64,000 nt of DNA. Source: Saccharina japonica (Eukaryota > Sar > Phaeophyceae > Laminariales > Laminariaceae). Below, piece after piece: positions 35,111 through 47,369 of this stretch. The position numbers and the translations under genes are program-made. The stretch spans positions 548,071 through 612,070 of the forward strand of contig MEHQ01002695.1 in NCBI GenBank assembly GCA_008828725.1. Reading direction: 5' to 3'. Under the pieces are notes generated by a model. It ran no database searches. It worked only from the letters and a program-made list of their open reading frames with translations, and was not told where the DNA came from. Position 1 is the first letter of the stretch; the number at the start of each line of letters is the position of its first letter.

Positions 35111-38100
35111 TTCAGTGCTCAATTTGTCACCCGTAAAATGTACCTACCATGCATGTATATCTGCGACCTATCTATTTGCTCTACAAAAACAAGAACCAAC
35201 AAACGATGACCCACCTGTAGCTCGTGCGCCACCTCTCGCGCTCGCACGTCCCAGAGCAGCAGCTCCCCTGTGCTCACCCCGCAGGCAAACACCTTCCGAC
35301 CGCGTAAGCGCGCGAGAGAACACGAGAGGGCGAGAGCGCCAGAGAGAGGGGAGTGAGCGAGAGCGTCAGAGAGAGGGGAGTGAGCGTGAGAACATGAGCC
35401 ATGAGCGCAGGCATTGTAACCGCACCAAGGGGCACGGATTAGAAGTGGAGCGGCCAAGGGGGTGTACGCTCCTTCATTCGTCCCCCGAGGAGAGCATCAA
35501 AATGCAGTGGCACCGGCGGCAGATGATACAGCAGAGCAGCAAAGCCAGCAGCAAAGCCAGCAGCAAAGCCGGCAGCAAAGCCGGCAGAGGAACGAGAAAA
35601 CCATGCGCTTGGATTACCCCCCCCCCCCCCCCCGCGAGCGCACCGTGTCCCCCGCCTCGGACGTGTGCGCCCTATACTAGAGTAACAAGCCCTGCGGCCA
35701 TCCCGACCGGCCGATCGAACGGCCTCGGGAGGCAGAGGGCACCTCGCCAATACATTGCCACTCCACGTAACAAAACAGCTTCATCAGGGCACACAGCACG
35801 GCCCGTCGAAGGAGAGCACAGCAAAAGCACGGCCCATCCTAACATCACATCACAGCACGGCACACCGCAGGGCCCACACGCGGTGTCCGCAATCACAAAC
35901 CTGGTACGTACCTGGTATATATATAACATAAAAAGGGCGTCCCGAGAACTATTCACCCACCCCTTTCTGTGCACTAAACCTTCGATACTACTACTTGTGG
36001 TAAAAAACACGAACAGATGAGGCTCATGTCAACGTGTCACCGCAGGCACCACAAGCAGCAGCAGCAGCAGCAGCCCCGCCGAGCGAGCGAACGCCCAAAA
36101 AACTAAAGCAAAGCGCAACGCGCACCTCAGGGTTGAAGGGCTGGCTGGTGACGCACAGATAGGGAGCGCCGCTGCCACGCACGCACCCGAGGGCGGCGTG
36201 GACGGGACGGTGGCCCTTCGAGCGGGCGTCCCAGAGCATGAGCTGCCCTCTCGGATCGCACCCGACCGTCGCGAAAACCTTCCTCGAGCCGGCGCCGGCG
36301 CCAACGAAACAGCCGACGATAAAAACAGACCGGCGGGTTGGAGGGGGGAAGGAGGTAATGAGGGGAGGGAGGGGGTAGGCGGGGGTGGGACTGAGGGGGC
36401 CAATGTGCGTGTATGGGTGTCTATGGTACGCGGACTGCGTAGGTTCTTTCGCGGTCAAGAAAGAGCATTTGGACGGCGATGGGGGGGGGCGTATGTGGGG
36501 GATGGGGGAGAGGGGAAATAGAGGGTTGGAGGTGGCCGCAGCGGCGTTACGTGGATGGCGTTGAGTACGTAATCCCGCCATATAGGTGCCGTTCATTATT
36601 GTTGGGCGGGTGCTGCAGCAGCGTAAGGCGCGTCACGGGAGGGTGTCGTGCGCTTTTCTAGCGAGGCCAAACAGCGAGTACCAGGCAATACTGTATCGTC
36701 AAGCAAGCAACCCAAAATATACCTTTTCGAAGGCGGGAACGCGGCAATCGTGCGACACTCACATTTAGGCAAAAACACCAAGTACCCCCCCCGATACATA
36801 GTAATACCCATTGCTGTCTCTGGAAGTGGCCACACCAGAAATTAAATCAATTCATTGAAGGCTGTCGTTCATATGCAAGTCCGCCTCAGAGGCGGTTCTT
36901 AGCAGGATGCAGCTCACCCTCCATGCGACTCGCCCAATACTTCACGGCGCTTCGCGCTTGGTGCAAGCAATGTCTGCCTGGTTGGTGAAAACCCAACGCG
37001 CTCCGTCCCGGCATTGTCGGGATGCGAGGGTCTATGGTCATACGACTACGGCCGTGCACGACATGAGTACACCCCCCCCGCCCCCCCCAACCGTTCCCTT
37101 CCTGAAAACATCAACAACACTGTTTCCATGCCCGAAAAAATCAACTCACCTCCTCGCTCTCCCCCTGGAAAGTGACACCAGACAGCGGCATCGCCCCCTT
37201 CGCATGGGCCTTCCACACCACGCAACCATCACCACCACCACCACCGCCTCGGCCACCACCACTACCCCGACCACCACCACCACCACCGCCACCGCCGCCG
37301 AGTCGTTGCAGGTCAACAACGACGGTGACACCGTCTTCGTCCACCGTGACCGCTCGCCTAGGGGTTGCCGCCACCCCCGTCGCTCGAGCGGTGTGTGCGT
37401 TAACCTTGCCCTGGAGCGCCAGGGAAGGCCCGGGGGCCGGAGACTCCCCGCCGTCGGCTCGGTCGCCGGGCGTGAGCTCGAACATGCGGAGGCACCTAGT
37501 GCACACGGGGAGCGGGGAGGGAGGGAGGGAGGGAGGGAGGCACGTTTTTGATGGTGGTTCGGCATGGCGGAGGGGAGGGTGGTTGAGGGGGGGGGGGGGG
37601 GGGGGGGGTGACGGTGGGGGTGGGCGGTGGAGGTGGGGAGGGAGATAGCGAGGGGAGCGGGGCGGGGGAGCGGAAGGAGGCGTTGCCTTGTCTCTCTTAG
37701 GCATGCTATATATGTATGTGTATACTTTGTATCTACCTCTGAGCTGCTGTGGGGAAAGAGGGATATTTTGAACCCGCAGTCTTACGATTGGCCAACTCCA
37801 GATTTACGACTGGCCAACTGCAGGTTTTCGATTGGCCTCCCGTATTCCTGGGAAAGAGAAATTCCGGCTGATTTAACGTGACCCCGCGGACGACGGCGCC
37901 GTTTTTCGCGGCGATATAACGTCACCATCGATTTGGGGGGGGGGGGGTTCGGCCGTGCTTGCATTTGGCCAATCGAAAAAACATCGGGTACGAGATGCTT
38001 CCCTCGCTCGGCACGCACAGGAAAAAGCTACCGCGAGGATCGGCATCGAAGAAAAAAAAAGAGATACCATTTCCGGAACAGCAGTACCAGCCGTACCGTA

Positions 38101-40831
38101 TCATAAGTCTCTTATCGTTGGCCATAATAAGAGCAGACAGAGGCAAGCGCGAAATATCGTGCACGGCGCGATGCCACTCTCCACTCTTATGCTGTGACAC
38201 CGATCGCGTATGAAGTGAAACCACCCCCTCGACGACACCCAGCCGGCGGTGCGTCCTATCTCCTACCCGTGCCTGCTCGCCCGCGCTCAAAGGGCTCGCG
38301 GCGGCAGCGGCGGCGGCCGCGGCGGTGGCGGCATCTACGACAGAGGACAAGAACACACAAGCCTCCGTGACCGCGCAACGGCCAGACCTCCCCGCCCGTT
38401 TGTAATTCCGAAACCAACCACCATTGCGACACCACCACCGCCAACACCGCTACCGCTACCGGTCCACCCTGCCCGCCGGTCCCATAAACAACGAACCACA
38501 CAGCAGTATTCATACTATTGTACATATTTTAGAAATTTACACTTATCCAAATCACCCTTTCCCCCTCTCCACTCCTTCCCTCTCCTCTCAACCAATAGCG
38601 CACCCAGTCACCCCCCTCCGCCCCCACCCCCTGCCCCTGCCCCTTCCCCCCCCTCCCACCCCGACAAGCTAGCTCACCCGTCGCCCCCAGATGTGAGCAC
38701 GCCTGCACAGCCCCCCCCGAAGCTCCCGTAGCCTCCGCCAACCACGTCGACGCCCGTGACGGTCCCTTCGTGCGCCGCCCACGCTTCTATCACGGGCTCC
38801 CAACCCCCTGCAACCTCCTCGTCATCATCGCCACCGCCACTACCGCCTCCGGCAATGCCGCGCTGGGGCCCGAGCCCTAGCACCCGGCCCTGGGTGTCAC
38901 GGATGGAGTGTACGGTGAGCCTGTTGCCGAGGCCGGCGCCGTCCGAGCTCAACTCGGGTTCCTCGTTGCTCGTGCCTGTTTTGAGGGGGGGGGTGGGTGC
39001 AGTGGCGGGCGTGTGGGCAAGTGTCCGAACGCGTGTTTGGTTGGTTGGATGGTTGGCTGGTCGGTTCGTTGGTTGGTGGGTGAGTGAGTTGGTTGATTAT
39101 GTATCTCAGTCAGTTACATGGTTGATTTATAAGTCTAGCGGTAAGTAGGAACATGTGCGCAGGTTGTGTGTTGTCCCGAGCTGTTGCTTGATACATAAAC
39201 ACAAAACATGAATACGACCGTGATAGCTTACGCCCGCCTTTCGCCCTTTTGCACCTTCTCGACCCCTTCCCTCCAAAAAACAAACACGGAAGAGCTGCAC
39301 CAGGTTATCAGTATACCACAGCAGTACGTAGGTATGTTTGGAAACTGCACCCGGTTTTCGGGCCGGATAAACTACCGTACGAACACTAAAACGCACCAGG
39401 TAGTAGGAATCAGAGGCGGATAATAGATAATATGCGCAGTGCTGAAGGGGGTCAACGGGTTCGCGTGCCCGGCAACCGGGGGTATGAATGTAAAGGTATG
39501 GATAGCTCTATACCTCGTAGTTATACAAGAAGCAGTACAGTACGTAGTGCGCAGCAGCGATTACTCTGTACTTGTACTGTATTTGCATTGGAAACTGGCA
39601 GAGGCGGGGAAACGACGCAAGCGAGGTGTCTACAGGAGCGGCTGCGGGGTGCCCTCTGGGGTGTGCTGCAGAAGGCGGTCATGAGTTCTCGCGACCGCAG
39701 TTGCGTCAGCCGCGGTGTGCACGGCATGCGTATGCTTGCAATATACCTGGTACGTATTATATAATACCACAAATCGAACACGATACGGCGGTATAGGCAG
39801 CTGCTGTACACTACTGCGCCCCTATCATTAATTAACTACGTTACTCCTCCTGCGAGGCGGGCATGTCACTGCAGTTGTGCGCCACCAGTCCGCACCTACC
39901 TGCTGCTGTGTGCTACCAGAGGTGTGTGTCACTCCTTTTCGTGTTGGAATATCACACGAGACGCCATGCCCTTACAGCAGTACAGGTACAGCTGCTGTAT
40001 CGCCGCCTTTACTGGCACGTCTGGCGGGAGCTGAATAACGACAGGTTCGATCGAATGTGAGTAACTACTTGCCTGTGATAAGCTGCCCCGTCCCCTCGAT
40101 GTTCGCCACGGCACCGACGAGGCCGCCCACGTTCAAGTAGAGCTCCTGCGTTGTGGGGGGTGAGGTGTTTAGGGATTAGCGAAGGTATACACGCGCGAAT
40201 GCTCTCCGCTTGACTCTGTCACACATGCGACTGAATCGGCAGCACCGATATGATAGGGGGCCGATTTCCAAGCCGCGTCGGCCTGCTCGCGACTATGCAC
40301 AGGGCTGTCACGCAGACCTCTTGCGCATAAATTACGTACATATACATATGGCCGATGTTACGTGTATATGGTACCCTGGCACATCGTGTTCGCGTGCCGG
40401 TACTCATGGGACGTCCCTCGCCCGTCGCGGAGAGAGGCCGATCCTTACGTCCGATTTTGTAATTCAAACACCAAGGGAACATCACGTTCATCGTATATCT
40501 GAAGGCGGCAATTTGTGAATTGCATTTTCATCACAAACACGAGGGACAGCTGATCCACAAGCAGCTGAGAGACGCTCATTTGTTTCTATGAAGTGCTTCT
40601 GTCAGGTTCATGGCATCATGCTGCGGCGGCGAGTGGTCTACACAAGCCAACCGACAACCGCAGAGAGGGGCAGAGAGGTACGACTCTTCACTCTACTGGA
40701 TATTTGATATTTTACGCTATTATCGTATCGGACAACACCCCCGACCATTAGGGTTTTATAGGTTGACTCCCTACCTCGACGACCTCTTGGCCTTCTTGGC
40801 CCGTGCTATTCGCCCATTCTTCGTCCTGCAT
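33486..40831 (-). CDS. NUP43: Nucleoporin Nup43 (Nup107-160 complex WD40 protein)
   Basis: Eight minus-strand exons join in phase to 453 residues: 40831-40775, 40145-40073, 38975-38678, 37495-37150, 36278-36126, 35292-35215, 34437-34370 and 33774-33486 (stop 33488-33486). The order of blades follows animal Nup43: AGVLTSGGDGCLRMFEL, VTVDEDGVTVVVDLQ, RGQLMLWDARSKGHRP, CGVSTGELLLWDVRA, WGVAFHPRRPRHLFSC and the end segment LPSRSALVGVCYDEGADTIS. Nup43 is a single beta-propeller in the Y-complex scaffold of the nuclear pore. The protein is longer than human Nup43 (about 380) because Gly-rich loops are inserted, including a CCA/GGT-type repeat at 37226-37305. The intron after 40073 appears to start with GC (AG|GCAAGT). 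The introns contain the C-tailed repeat (36810), MITEs (34255, 34755) and simple repeats. The first exon is the least certain, though its phase fits. Confidence 0.92.
34255..34333. mobile_element. 79-bp Tc1/mariner-type MITE, copy S4
   Basis: The inverted ends 'gtatgtccgaaaatataagg' and the complement of 'ccttacatttacggacatgg' match the family at 5328, 13599 and 22237. It lies in the NUP43 intron 33775-34369. The flanking TA is not intact. Confidence 0.7.
34755..34857. mobile_element. ~103-bp MITE with GGGGACCATAGTAA inverted ends, copy 2
   Basis: Same layout and interior as 26461-26566, with a small deletion next to the left end. It lies in the NUP43 intron 34438-35214. Confidence 0.75.
36810..37085 (+). 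repeat. C-tailed dispersed repeat, copy 4 (near full length)
   Basis: It begins 'cccattgctgtctctggaag', aligns along its whole length with 950-1242, and ends 'catgagtaca' plus a C-rich run. It lies in the NUP43 intron 36279-37149, antisense to that gene. Confidence 0.8.
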
Positions 40832-41026
40832 CGCTTCTTGAGGGGTAGCCGCAACGGTATTGAGTTCCTCTGCTCGCGCTGTGATATGGATGGAAATGCT
40901 TTAAAGTAGAGTTCGTGGAGATTTGGAAGCGTTTTCTCATGATCCCAGCACCCCGAACATGAACAGCAGGAGACAACAGGAGACAGCAGACAGCAGACAG
41001 CAGCGCAGGCAGACGACAACTACAAT
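40832..41026. promoter_or_regulatory. Probable bidirectional promoter between NUP43 and the SAP-STI1 gene
   Basis: Only 195 bp separate the two predicted start codons, which point away from each other, so both 5' untranslated regions and promoters must share this space or overlap. I see no clear TATA box. A 'gacagcag' repeat lies near 40980-41005. Confidence 0.6.
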
Positions 41027-44000
41027 ATGGCTTCTCGCTCTCTCACCGTGCTGCTTGCATCGTTCCTCGCATCGAGCGCTGCTTTTGTCCATGTTGGCAT
41101 CTTTCCCAGGAGGTAAGGCTGAAAAAATTGAAGTTAGCTTGCGACGGTGCTCGCTCGCCCCAAGGGTGTTTCACTACTACTACTGCTGTACGAAGTTCCT
41201 GACGAGACTACCGTAGTTCTCGTTGTTGCCTTCTGCAACAGCGTGTGGTACTTCTAGCACACAGGCTGCTTCTAAACTCCCTAGCCAGCGCCTATTGCGA
41301 GTACACGACTCTACAGAGTATAAGTGCAGCGATAATTGCTGTACACTGCACTGCTGTACTCTCGGTACACGTACATACTCTGTTGCTGTACGCATTCTGT
41401 ACCTATCAGCTGTACCCTCGGGTACGTCGTACGGCTGACGACAAGGGTTCAACTTGCACGATGACCGGTGGACAAGTCGCAGTCAACGCTCCAGTGCAAA
41501 CACGGAATCAATACTGCAGTTACTGTACTGCACGTTGTTTTTCATGAGGAGGTCACCGCTTCACCAATGGCGCGCTCCGGACCGTGCGTGACGCTCGCGA
41601 TTCCAAACGGTTTTGTGTGCACGACGATCCCACTGCTACGTACGAGTACTGCTGCTGTGTGCACGTGTCCTGGAGGTAGATTTCCCAGTCGTGACCTTTG
41701 ACCTTTGACCCTCTCAGTATTGGACATCGCCTGATAGTGAATCTTCCTGGGGTACGAGTAGCTATTTGCGCGTTGGCTAAGGGGTATGTTGTGAGCGGCT
41801 CAATCAACCTATTAGTTGTGCATTTCCAAGCCACAGCATCCCGAGCCGGCCGAATCAACCTACAGAGTAGTAGAGTCTTACCAAGCACAGCATCCCAGCA
41901 CTGATCACTGCTACGTATAGGGTTCGGGTTAGGGTTCGGGTCGGGAGGTTTTTGTGAGGGTGTCATTTCGTGTATTTTGCCTTATGTGTCGTCCTCTTGA
42001 TGTTGCTGAACGAGCGTTTCATGATATTGAAGCAATGCTGCCTTTGCTTTGTGGACGTGTGGCATGTGGATCGTGGATTCGCCGTTGGCTTCTGACATCT
42101 GGCGTATTTTTAGATATAGTACTCGCACGTAGTTCGCCCCAATCCGCTGTACGAGTACTCCTATTAATGGCTCGATGTGTGGCGCCAGTTGTCGACCTTG
42201 GCCGCGGCCGTTGTGCTGGTGTGCGGTAAGCTAACGCAGCGCTCTGCTGTACCTGTACACCCTGGTACAGATTATACCTGTTGCTGCTTGTACTAGACGG
42301 CCAGTACAGCCAGAACACCGAAAAGGCGGCAGATACACTAAGGCTTGTCCACCTACCCAAACCTGTTTATATTATACGAAAACCTATCTGTCGCCCTGCC
42401 CTTCCACACCGCCACGCCTAAAAAGCCACTCCGACCTCTGCCCGCGCCCGCGCCCCCCCCCCACCCGCCCCCACACCGCACGCGCCAGCAGCAGCTCCGG
42501 GCCTCTAAGCCTGAAGAGTGGCAGGCATCACTCCTGCCGATCGCCGATCAGACTGCCCGTCAGATGCGCGGCGGAAGGCGTGGCGGATGGGGAGAGCGAG
42601 TTTGACAAGGAGGAGGAGATTGTTGACGAGAGCCTTGAGGGGGTGGCGAAGATGCGGGCGAGCGAGATAAAGGCGGAGCTGGAGATGCGAGGGGTTAGCT
42701 ACGAAGGCATCTTCGAAAAGGTTCGGTTGGGAGTTGTATGACTCGGCGGCGGCGGTGGGGGGGAGGGGGGTGGAGGGGGAGGGTCGATCGGAGGGTGCAA
42801 TCGCGCACTAAGTATACATTTGTGAGGGCGTCTTGGGGAAACGGCGAAGCTTACGTAGGGTGATTCCGGCGTCGAGTGTGGGGGGTTAGCTCTACCGTGC
42901 AGAGCACCGCTGGGTGGTTCGAGCCGCAACACTCGGTTGTCGCGTCCGCGACGTTCGGGACGAAACCGTGCCCCGAGGCTCTCTCGACCAACGCCGACGC
43001 TCCGCCCCGTCCCGTCCCTCCCTCCCCCGCCGCCGCCGCTCGTGTTGCGATACCGTGCAGACCGAGCTGGTGGAAAAGCTGATAGAGGCGCGGAGCTTAG
43101 GGCGAGCTAACCCTTCCCTCATCGACGACTTCAACAAGGAGAACCTCGAGCGAAAGTGCGTTTCGTTGCTTTGCTTGCTGCCCTACACGTGTTTTGAGGA
43201 AAATTCGCTGGTTGCGACCCCCTCTCCCACACACCACGACTTCGGTCATGCATGGCATGAGTACACCCCCACACCGCCGATACAGCAGTAGTGTATAGTC
43301 CCTCTCCACCGGGGGACCAATCGGGAACCGCTGGTTCGTGCTATGCCGAGCCGCGTCGTGCATTTTATCGGCCTTCGTGGCTTTGGTTGTTTGTTTCGTG
43401 TTATATTTAGCCGCGTCGTCATGCATATGGATACTCGTACCTGGCTCCTGGGCGCGCGAACACTGACCATGGAAGTTGGCCGGCATAGCGGCGGTGAAGC
43501 ATCGATGGTGGTCGCACTTTTCGCCCCTATCCCACTCGCTCCCACGAGTACTGCGAGTATGTCGCATGCGCATTGCACCCCCTCCCCCCCCCCCAAAGTG
43601 TATTGTACGAAGGTGTTTTACGTGAGTTGTAGTACTGCAACTATACGCACACCATCTCAAATCTCGCGCATGGCGTCTTCTCCAATGTGCATTGGTACTA
43701 CTTAGATTTCATTTGTGTCAAGAACTAAACGATTTTGCCTATTGTAATGAGGACAACACTGGGTATTTTTGGCTGTCTTGGCGGGTTCGAATGCCGTTCG
43801 GGGGTTGAGTTGATGATACGCCCCCGCACATCACGCGTGCCTGATGAAAACAACTGTCTGACAGGATGGACCCCGAGAGGGCGGCGGCGTTTGCGGACGA
43901 CCTGCTGGACGAGGACAAGCTCAAGGACCTCACAGCAGCCGACGGCACTCTCCCCGGAGGTAATCACGAGCAGCAGTACAACGGCATGGCGCAAATATGT

Positions 44001-45492
44001 TTGAAATAAAAAGCGTGCTTTCGCGAGGAACTGTAGAGCAAACGCAACCCGATGCATACATATATATACCTGGTATGCATATTCGTTTAAATCACTCAGC
44101 TTGCGATTGTGTTGGAGGATCGACGACTGTGGTCGATTTTACAGCTGACTGGAGTTTGCTTTTTCATATTTGATGAGGAAACATCTACTTGTGCAAAAAT
44201 TGTGATTTTCTACCGGAATATATCATGTGCCACGGCGCGAACAGTTCCGTAGATACCCCGCGTGCTTCAATTTCAGGATGGTTGTTACAGCTGCAAACTC
44301 TGCGGTGTGATTGGTGCGTTACACAGCGCGTTGTTTTTGTGGATGGGAGCGTTATCTTTATCGCGTGCGAACTACTGTCATCGGTCTGGCTTTTCGCGGT
44401 TACTGCGTTTGCCAATCCTGTGAAGCCCTGTAAAGGGGGGGGGGGGAGGGCAGTGATGATATATACAGGCGTTATCCCCCGACGGCGCACGTGCGGGAAT
44501 ACCCTGTTCGCTCCTCGCCTGTTATTTTGTATAAACCACCGCCCTCTTCTGATGGCGCGCATGCACCTCCGTGCTCGGGTTCCTCTCTATCGGCGGATGA
44601 CTGCTGCCGAACGGTATGCGCGTGCTACAGGAATGACTCCGGAGATGCTGTCCAAGCTCGTCTCGAACCCCGAGCTTATGGTGTTGATGCAGAACTCTAA
44701 GTTGCAAGAGGTCATGAAGAAGGTGAGGCACGTTTCTACAAACTTAACTGCTGGTCATAGTTAGTGTTGCATTTACAAAGCAGACACTGCTGTTGACTAT
44801 TGGCGTTTTTGTTTTCAAATCGAATACGTGTATCTCTCGTGACTTGTGAGAGGTGCTTGCGGTGTATAACAGCACTCTACGTACGTTTCGCCCAGAGTGT
44901 ACGGTTCTGCACGTCGGTGTACGGCGGTACCTTGCCTTTGCCCCCAAGTATATGAGTGTGCCCGCCCAGGAGTGTGGCACGTGCAGCAGGAGTGCAGTCG
45001 TCACGTGCGAATCGCAACAGTGGTGCGGGCGACGTGATACATGCGCTGTTACGCGCCGGACCCAATGTGCGGCTCTCAGGCATTGGAGGTACCGAGAAAA
45101 AATTGCCCGCTCTCAATACGTAGCCTCTTGCAAAAACGGCTTGCTTAGAGTTTCGATGCGGTGGCAAGCAAGAAGGACAGATTGGGTCTCTGCGCTCCCG
45201 GACGGGCCCTCGATTTACTACTGCTGTACGGCACGCCGTCCCATCCAACGTTGAGTCCCCTTGCACCTGGTCATCCCTCGAAGCATTTACGACCACCCTA
45301 TTTCGAAGTTGAACTGTTTGATTTATTGCTGAGGCGCCGCCGCCCGGACCGTCGTGCGGTTCCTTTGTTATGGATACGATGCTCATTCAGGTCATGGCCG
45401 GCGGACCTGAGGCTATGGAAAGTCTCCAGAAAGACCCGGAGACAGCGGAGTTGTTGCAAAAGCTCGAAAAGGCAATGGAATCCATGAAGTAA
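41027..45492 (+). CDS. Predicted plastid-targeted SAP + STI1 domain protein
   Basis: Six exons join in phase to 233 residues: 41027-41112, 42489-42720, 43061-43155, 43865-43959, 44631-44722 and 45391-45492. Residues 1-20 are a signal peptide (MASRSLTVLLASFLASSAAF), with Phe at the likely +1 position. A Ser/Arg/His-rich stretch to RLPVRCAAEG (about 59) resembles a transit peptide. Next are an acidic linker and a SAP motif (about 83-117: KMRASEIKAELEMRGVSYEG, then TELVEKLIEAR). Residues 171-233 look like STI1/heat-shock-chaperonin-binding repeats (MTPEMLSKLVSNPELMVLMQ; ETAELLQKLEKAMESMK), the type found at the C-terminus of Tic40 and Hop/Hip. It may be a stromal co-chaperone or nucleoid-linked factor; I know no named protein with this pairing. 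The donor after 42720 (GTTCGG) is weak, but the phase and the SAP motif support it. Confidence 0.82.
43232..43280 (+). repeat. C-tailed dispersed repeat, 3' fragment
   Basis: 'acgacttcggtcatgcatgg' followed by 'catgagtacaccccc' matches the last ~45 bases of the family. It lies within intron 43156-43864. Confidence 0.5.
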
Positions 45493-47369
45493 AGGGGGGG
45501 GGGGGTCGATTCCACCGCGTTTTTTTTACGAATTATTGTTCTTATTATTGGAGACATGGGAAGCCGACGTCGGTGGGCGCCAGATCTGGCGCTTGAAGTT
45601 TAGCGACTGGGTTTATAAACATTTTCGTTAGTTTGGTGCTGCTGCGTTTTTAGTTTAAGGCTGGCCACAGGAGCAAGAGCGTTGTTTTTTGTGTTATCTT
45701 TTTTTGGAAGCACGAACGCCTCATGTTCCGTTTCGAGTCTCTGTTACGAACCCATTACTATTAATACGACATTATTATCATGTTGAATTCCTGGGGGCTC
45801 GCAGAATCTACGTATTATGCCGGAAGCATGTCTGGAAAGGGTGTTAGTCGTCGGTAGGAGATGCTGACGCGCCTCCCATTCGTTTTACACTTGGTTCTGG
45901 GCCCGCTCGACAAGCGATAAGAGCCGTTCGAGCAGTTTGCCACGGAAGCGCTGGCGCCGAACATTGATAAAGGCTTTGCGGGGACGCAACGACATGTTTG
46001 TGTTGTTGCATGTTCCCCTGCTTCTCCCGCACTGCTCTGTGCGCTCTCCTCATTTAGCAAAGTTCGGGAGAGGGGCGGCTACGTATAGTACTATCATCGT
46101 GCGTGGGCGCTATATCGTCGTGAGTCGGGAGGTGTCTGTTTCGTTTCCCCTTGAGCACACCGTGTTGTGTTCATGCACCAGCTTCTGTACTTGGGCACTA
46201 AAAGTGATACCAGTACAAATATCTTACTGGATGCTGTTGGGGGGGTGGAGAAAGTTAGTATTTCAAAACAACCTGTAACACGTGCTGTGCGAAGCACCCA
46301 TGTTTGGGAAGGAAACTGAAGTATACAGCAGTATTCGTACGTGGAATTCGAGTTGAGTCATGTTTTCAACAACAGCACAAGGAAGCCTGGCAACGCATTC
46401 TATATATTCGTACGAGTAGTCGATGGAAAGAGAACAAAAAATCTGCGAAAAACAAATTCAAATATTCAAATTTCGGGTCCAAGCGTCCAACTTCCTACAT
46501 AACGTTCAAACTCGTGGTCTCTCGCTCATACCATTACAGAACGGCGCTGCCGTGGACAATAGGGCCAGCCCATTGCCTGCAGTCACATAGAGTGGCAGGC
46601 AAGTGTTACTGCTGTGTGTGTGCTTCTCAGTCGGAGCAATCTCGTCGTCACTCGTGTTGTCATACCAGTAGGATATGATACAAGTAGCAGCAGTTATTTA
46701 TTGCAGGTCATCGTGCTCGCGTCGGCATTCACCTCCACCACCCCCGCACTCCCGCGATGACCGGACACTCGATAACTTCCATGGGTGGCTTACGACGCGC
46801 GTACAGCACGCGTAGACACGCACCAGGTAGCCGGGATTTCCCGCCCACAGTGCGCCCGATCCCACTCTATGAGTTTGTATCTGGCTCTCTCACGGCTGGC
46901 TACATCCTACGAAGCTCTGATGGCGTTGGGTTTTTTGTGTTCATGTTCACTACTTTACTGCTGTGTTATGATCATGTTTCTATGTACCTGATATGGGATA
47001 ATCCTGGCCTGGCAATACGTACCGCGCAAGGCAGCTCGAGCACTACTGTCTGTAGGCTTTTATTGTCCCTGTACGAACCGACCATGCGTGCTAGAGGGTT
47101 TACTCTCGATTCCCAAGCTGGCGTAATATTTCACAGCACTTGCGTGTTGCGTGGCGCTGCGGGCAAGATGCGGCGAGATTACTCACTGTTTTCCCCCGCG
47201 ACCCGAGACTTCCCAACACAATACCAAAACTCAGCTTGGCGCCTTGTTTGCGTCTCCTCGCTCCTCTCGCTGTGCCCCCTCTCTCAAGTTGACAAGGCAA
47301 GGGGGGGGATTCGTGGGCAGCACAGTCCCACCGAGAACTGAAAGTTTATCCTTGGACCCCACTCGAGCT
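45493..47369. other. Intergenic DNA between the SAP-STI1 and UBE2T-like genes
   Basis: No supported gene. It includes the 3' untranslated region of the upstream gene and the promoter of the downstream one, both read rightward. Several TACTGCTG and CAGCAGTA words occur, with a G run near 45496. Confidence 0.5.

Noticed and set aside
38256..38510. Possible extra NUP43 exon between 38678 and 37495
   Set aside because: Direct joining of the flanking exons is in phase and reproduces the Nup43 blade order, so no exon is needed.
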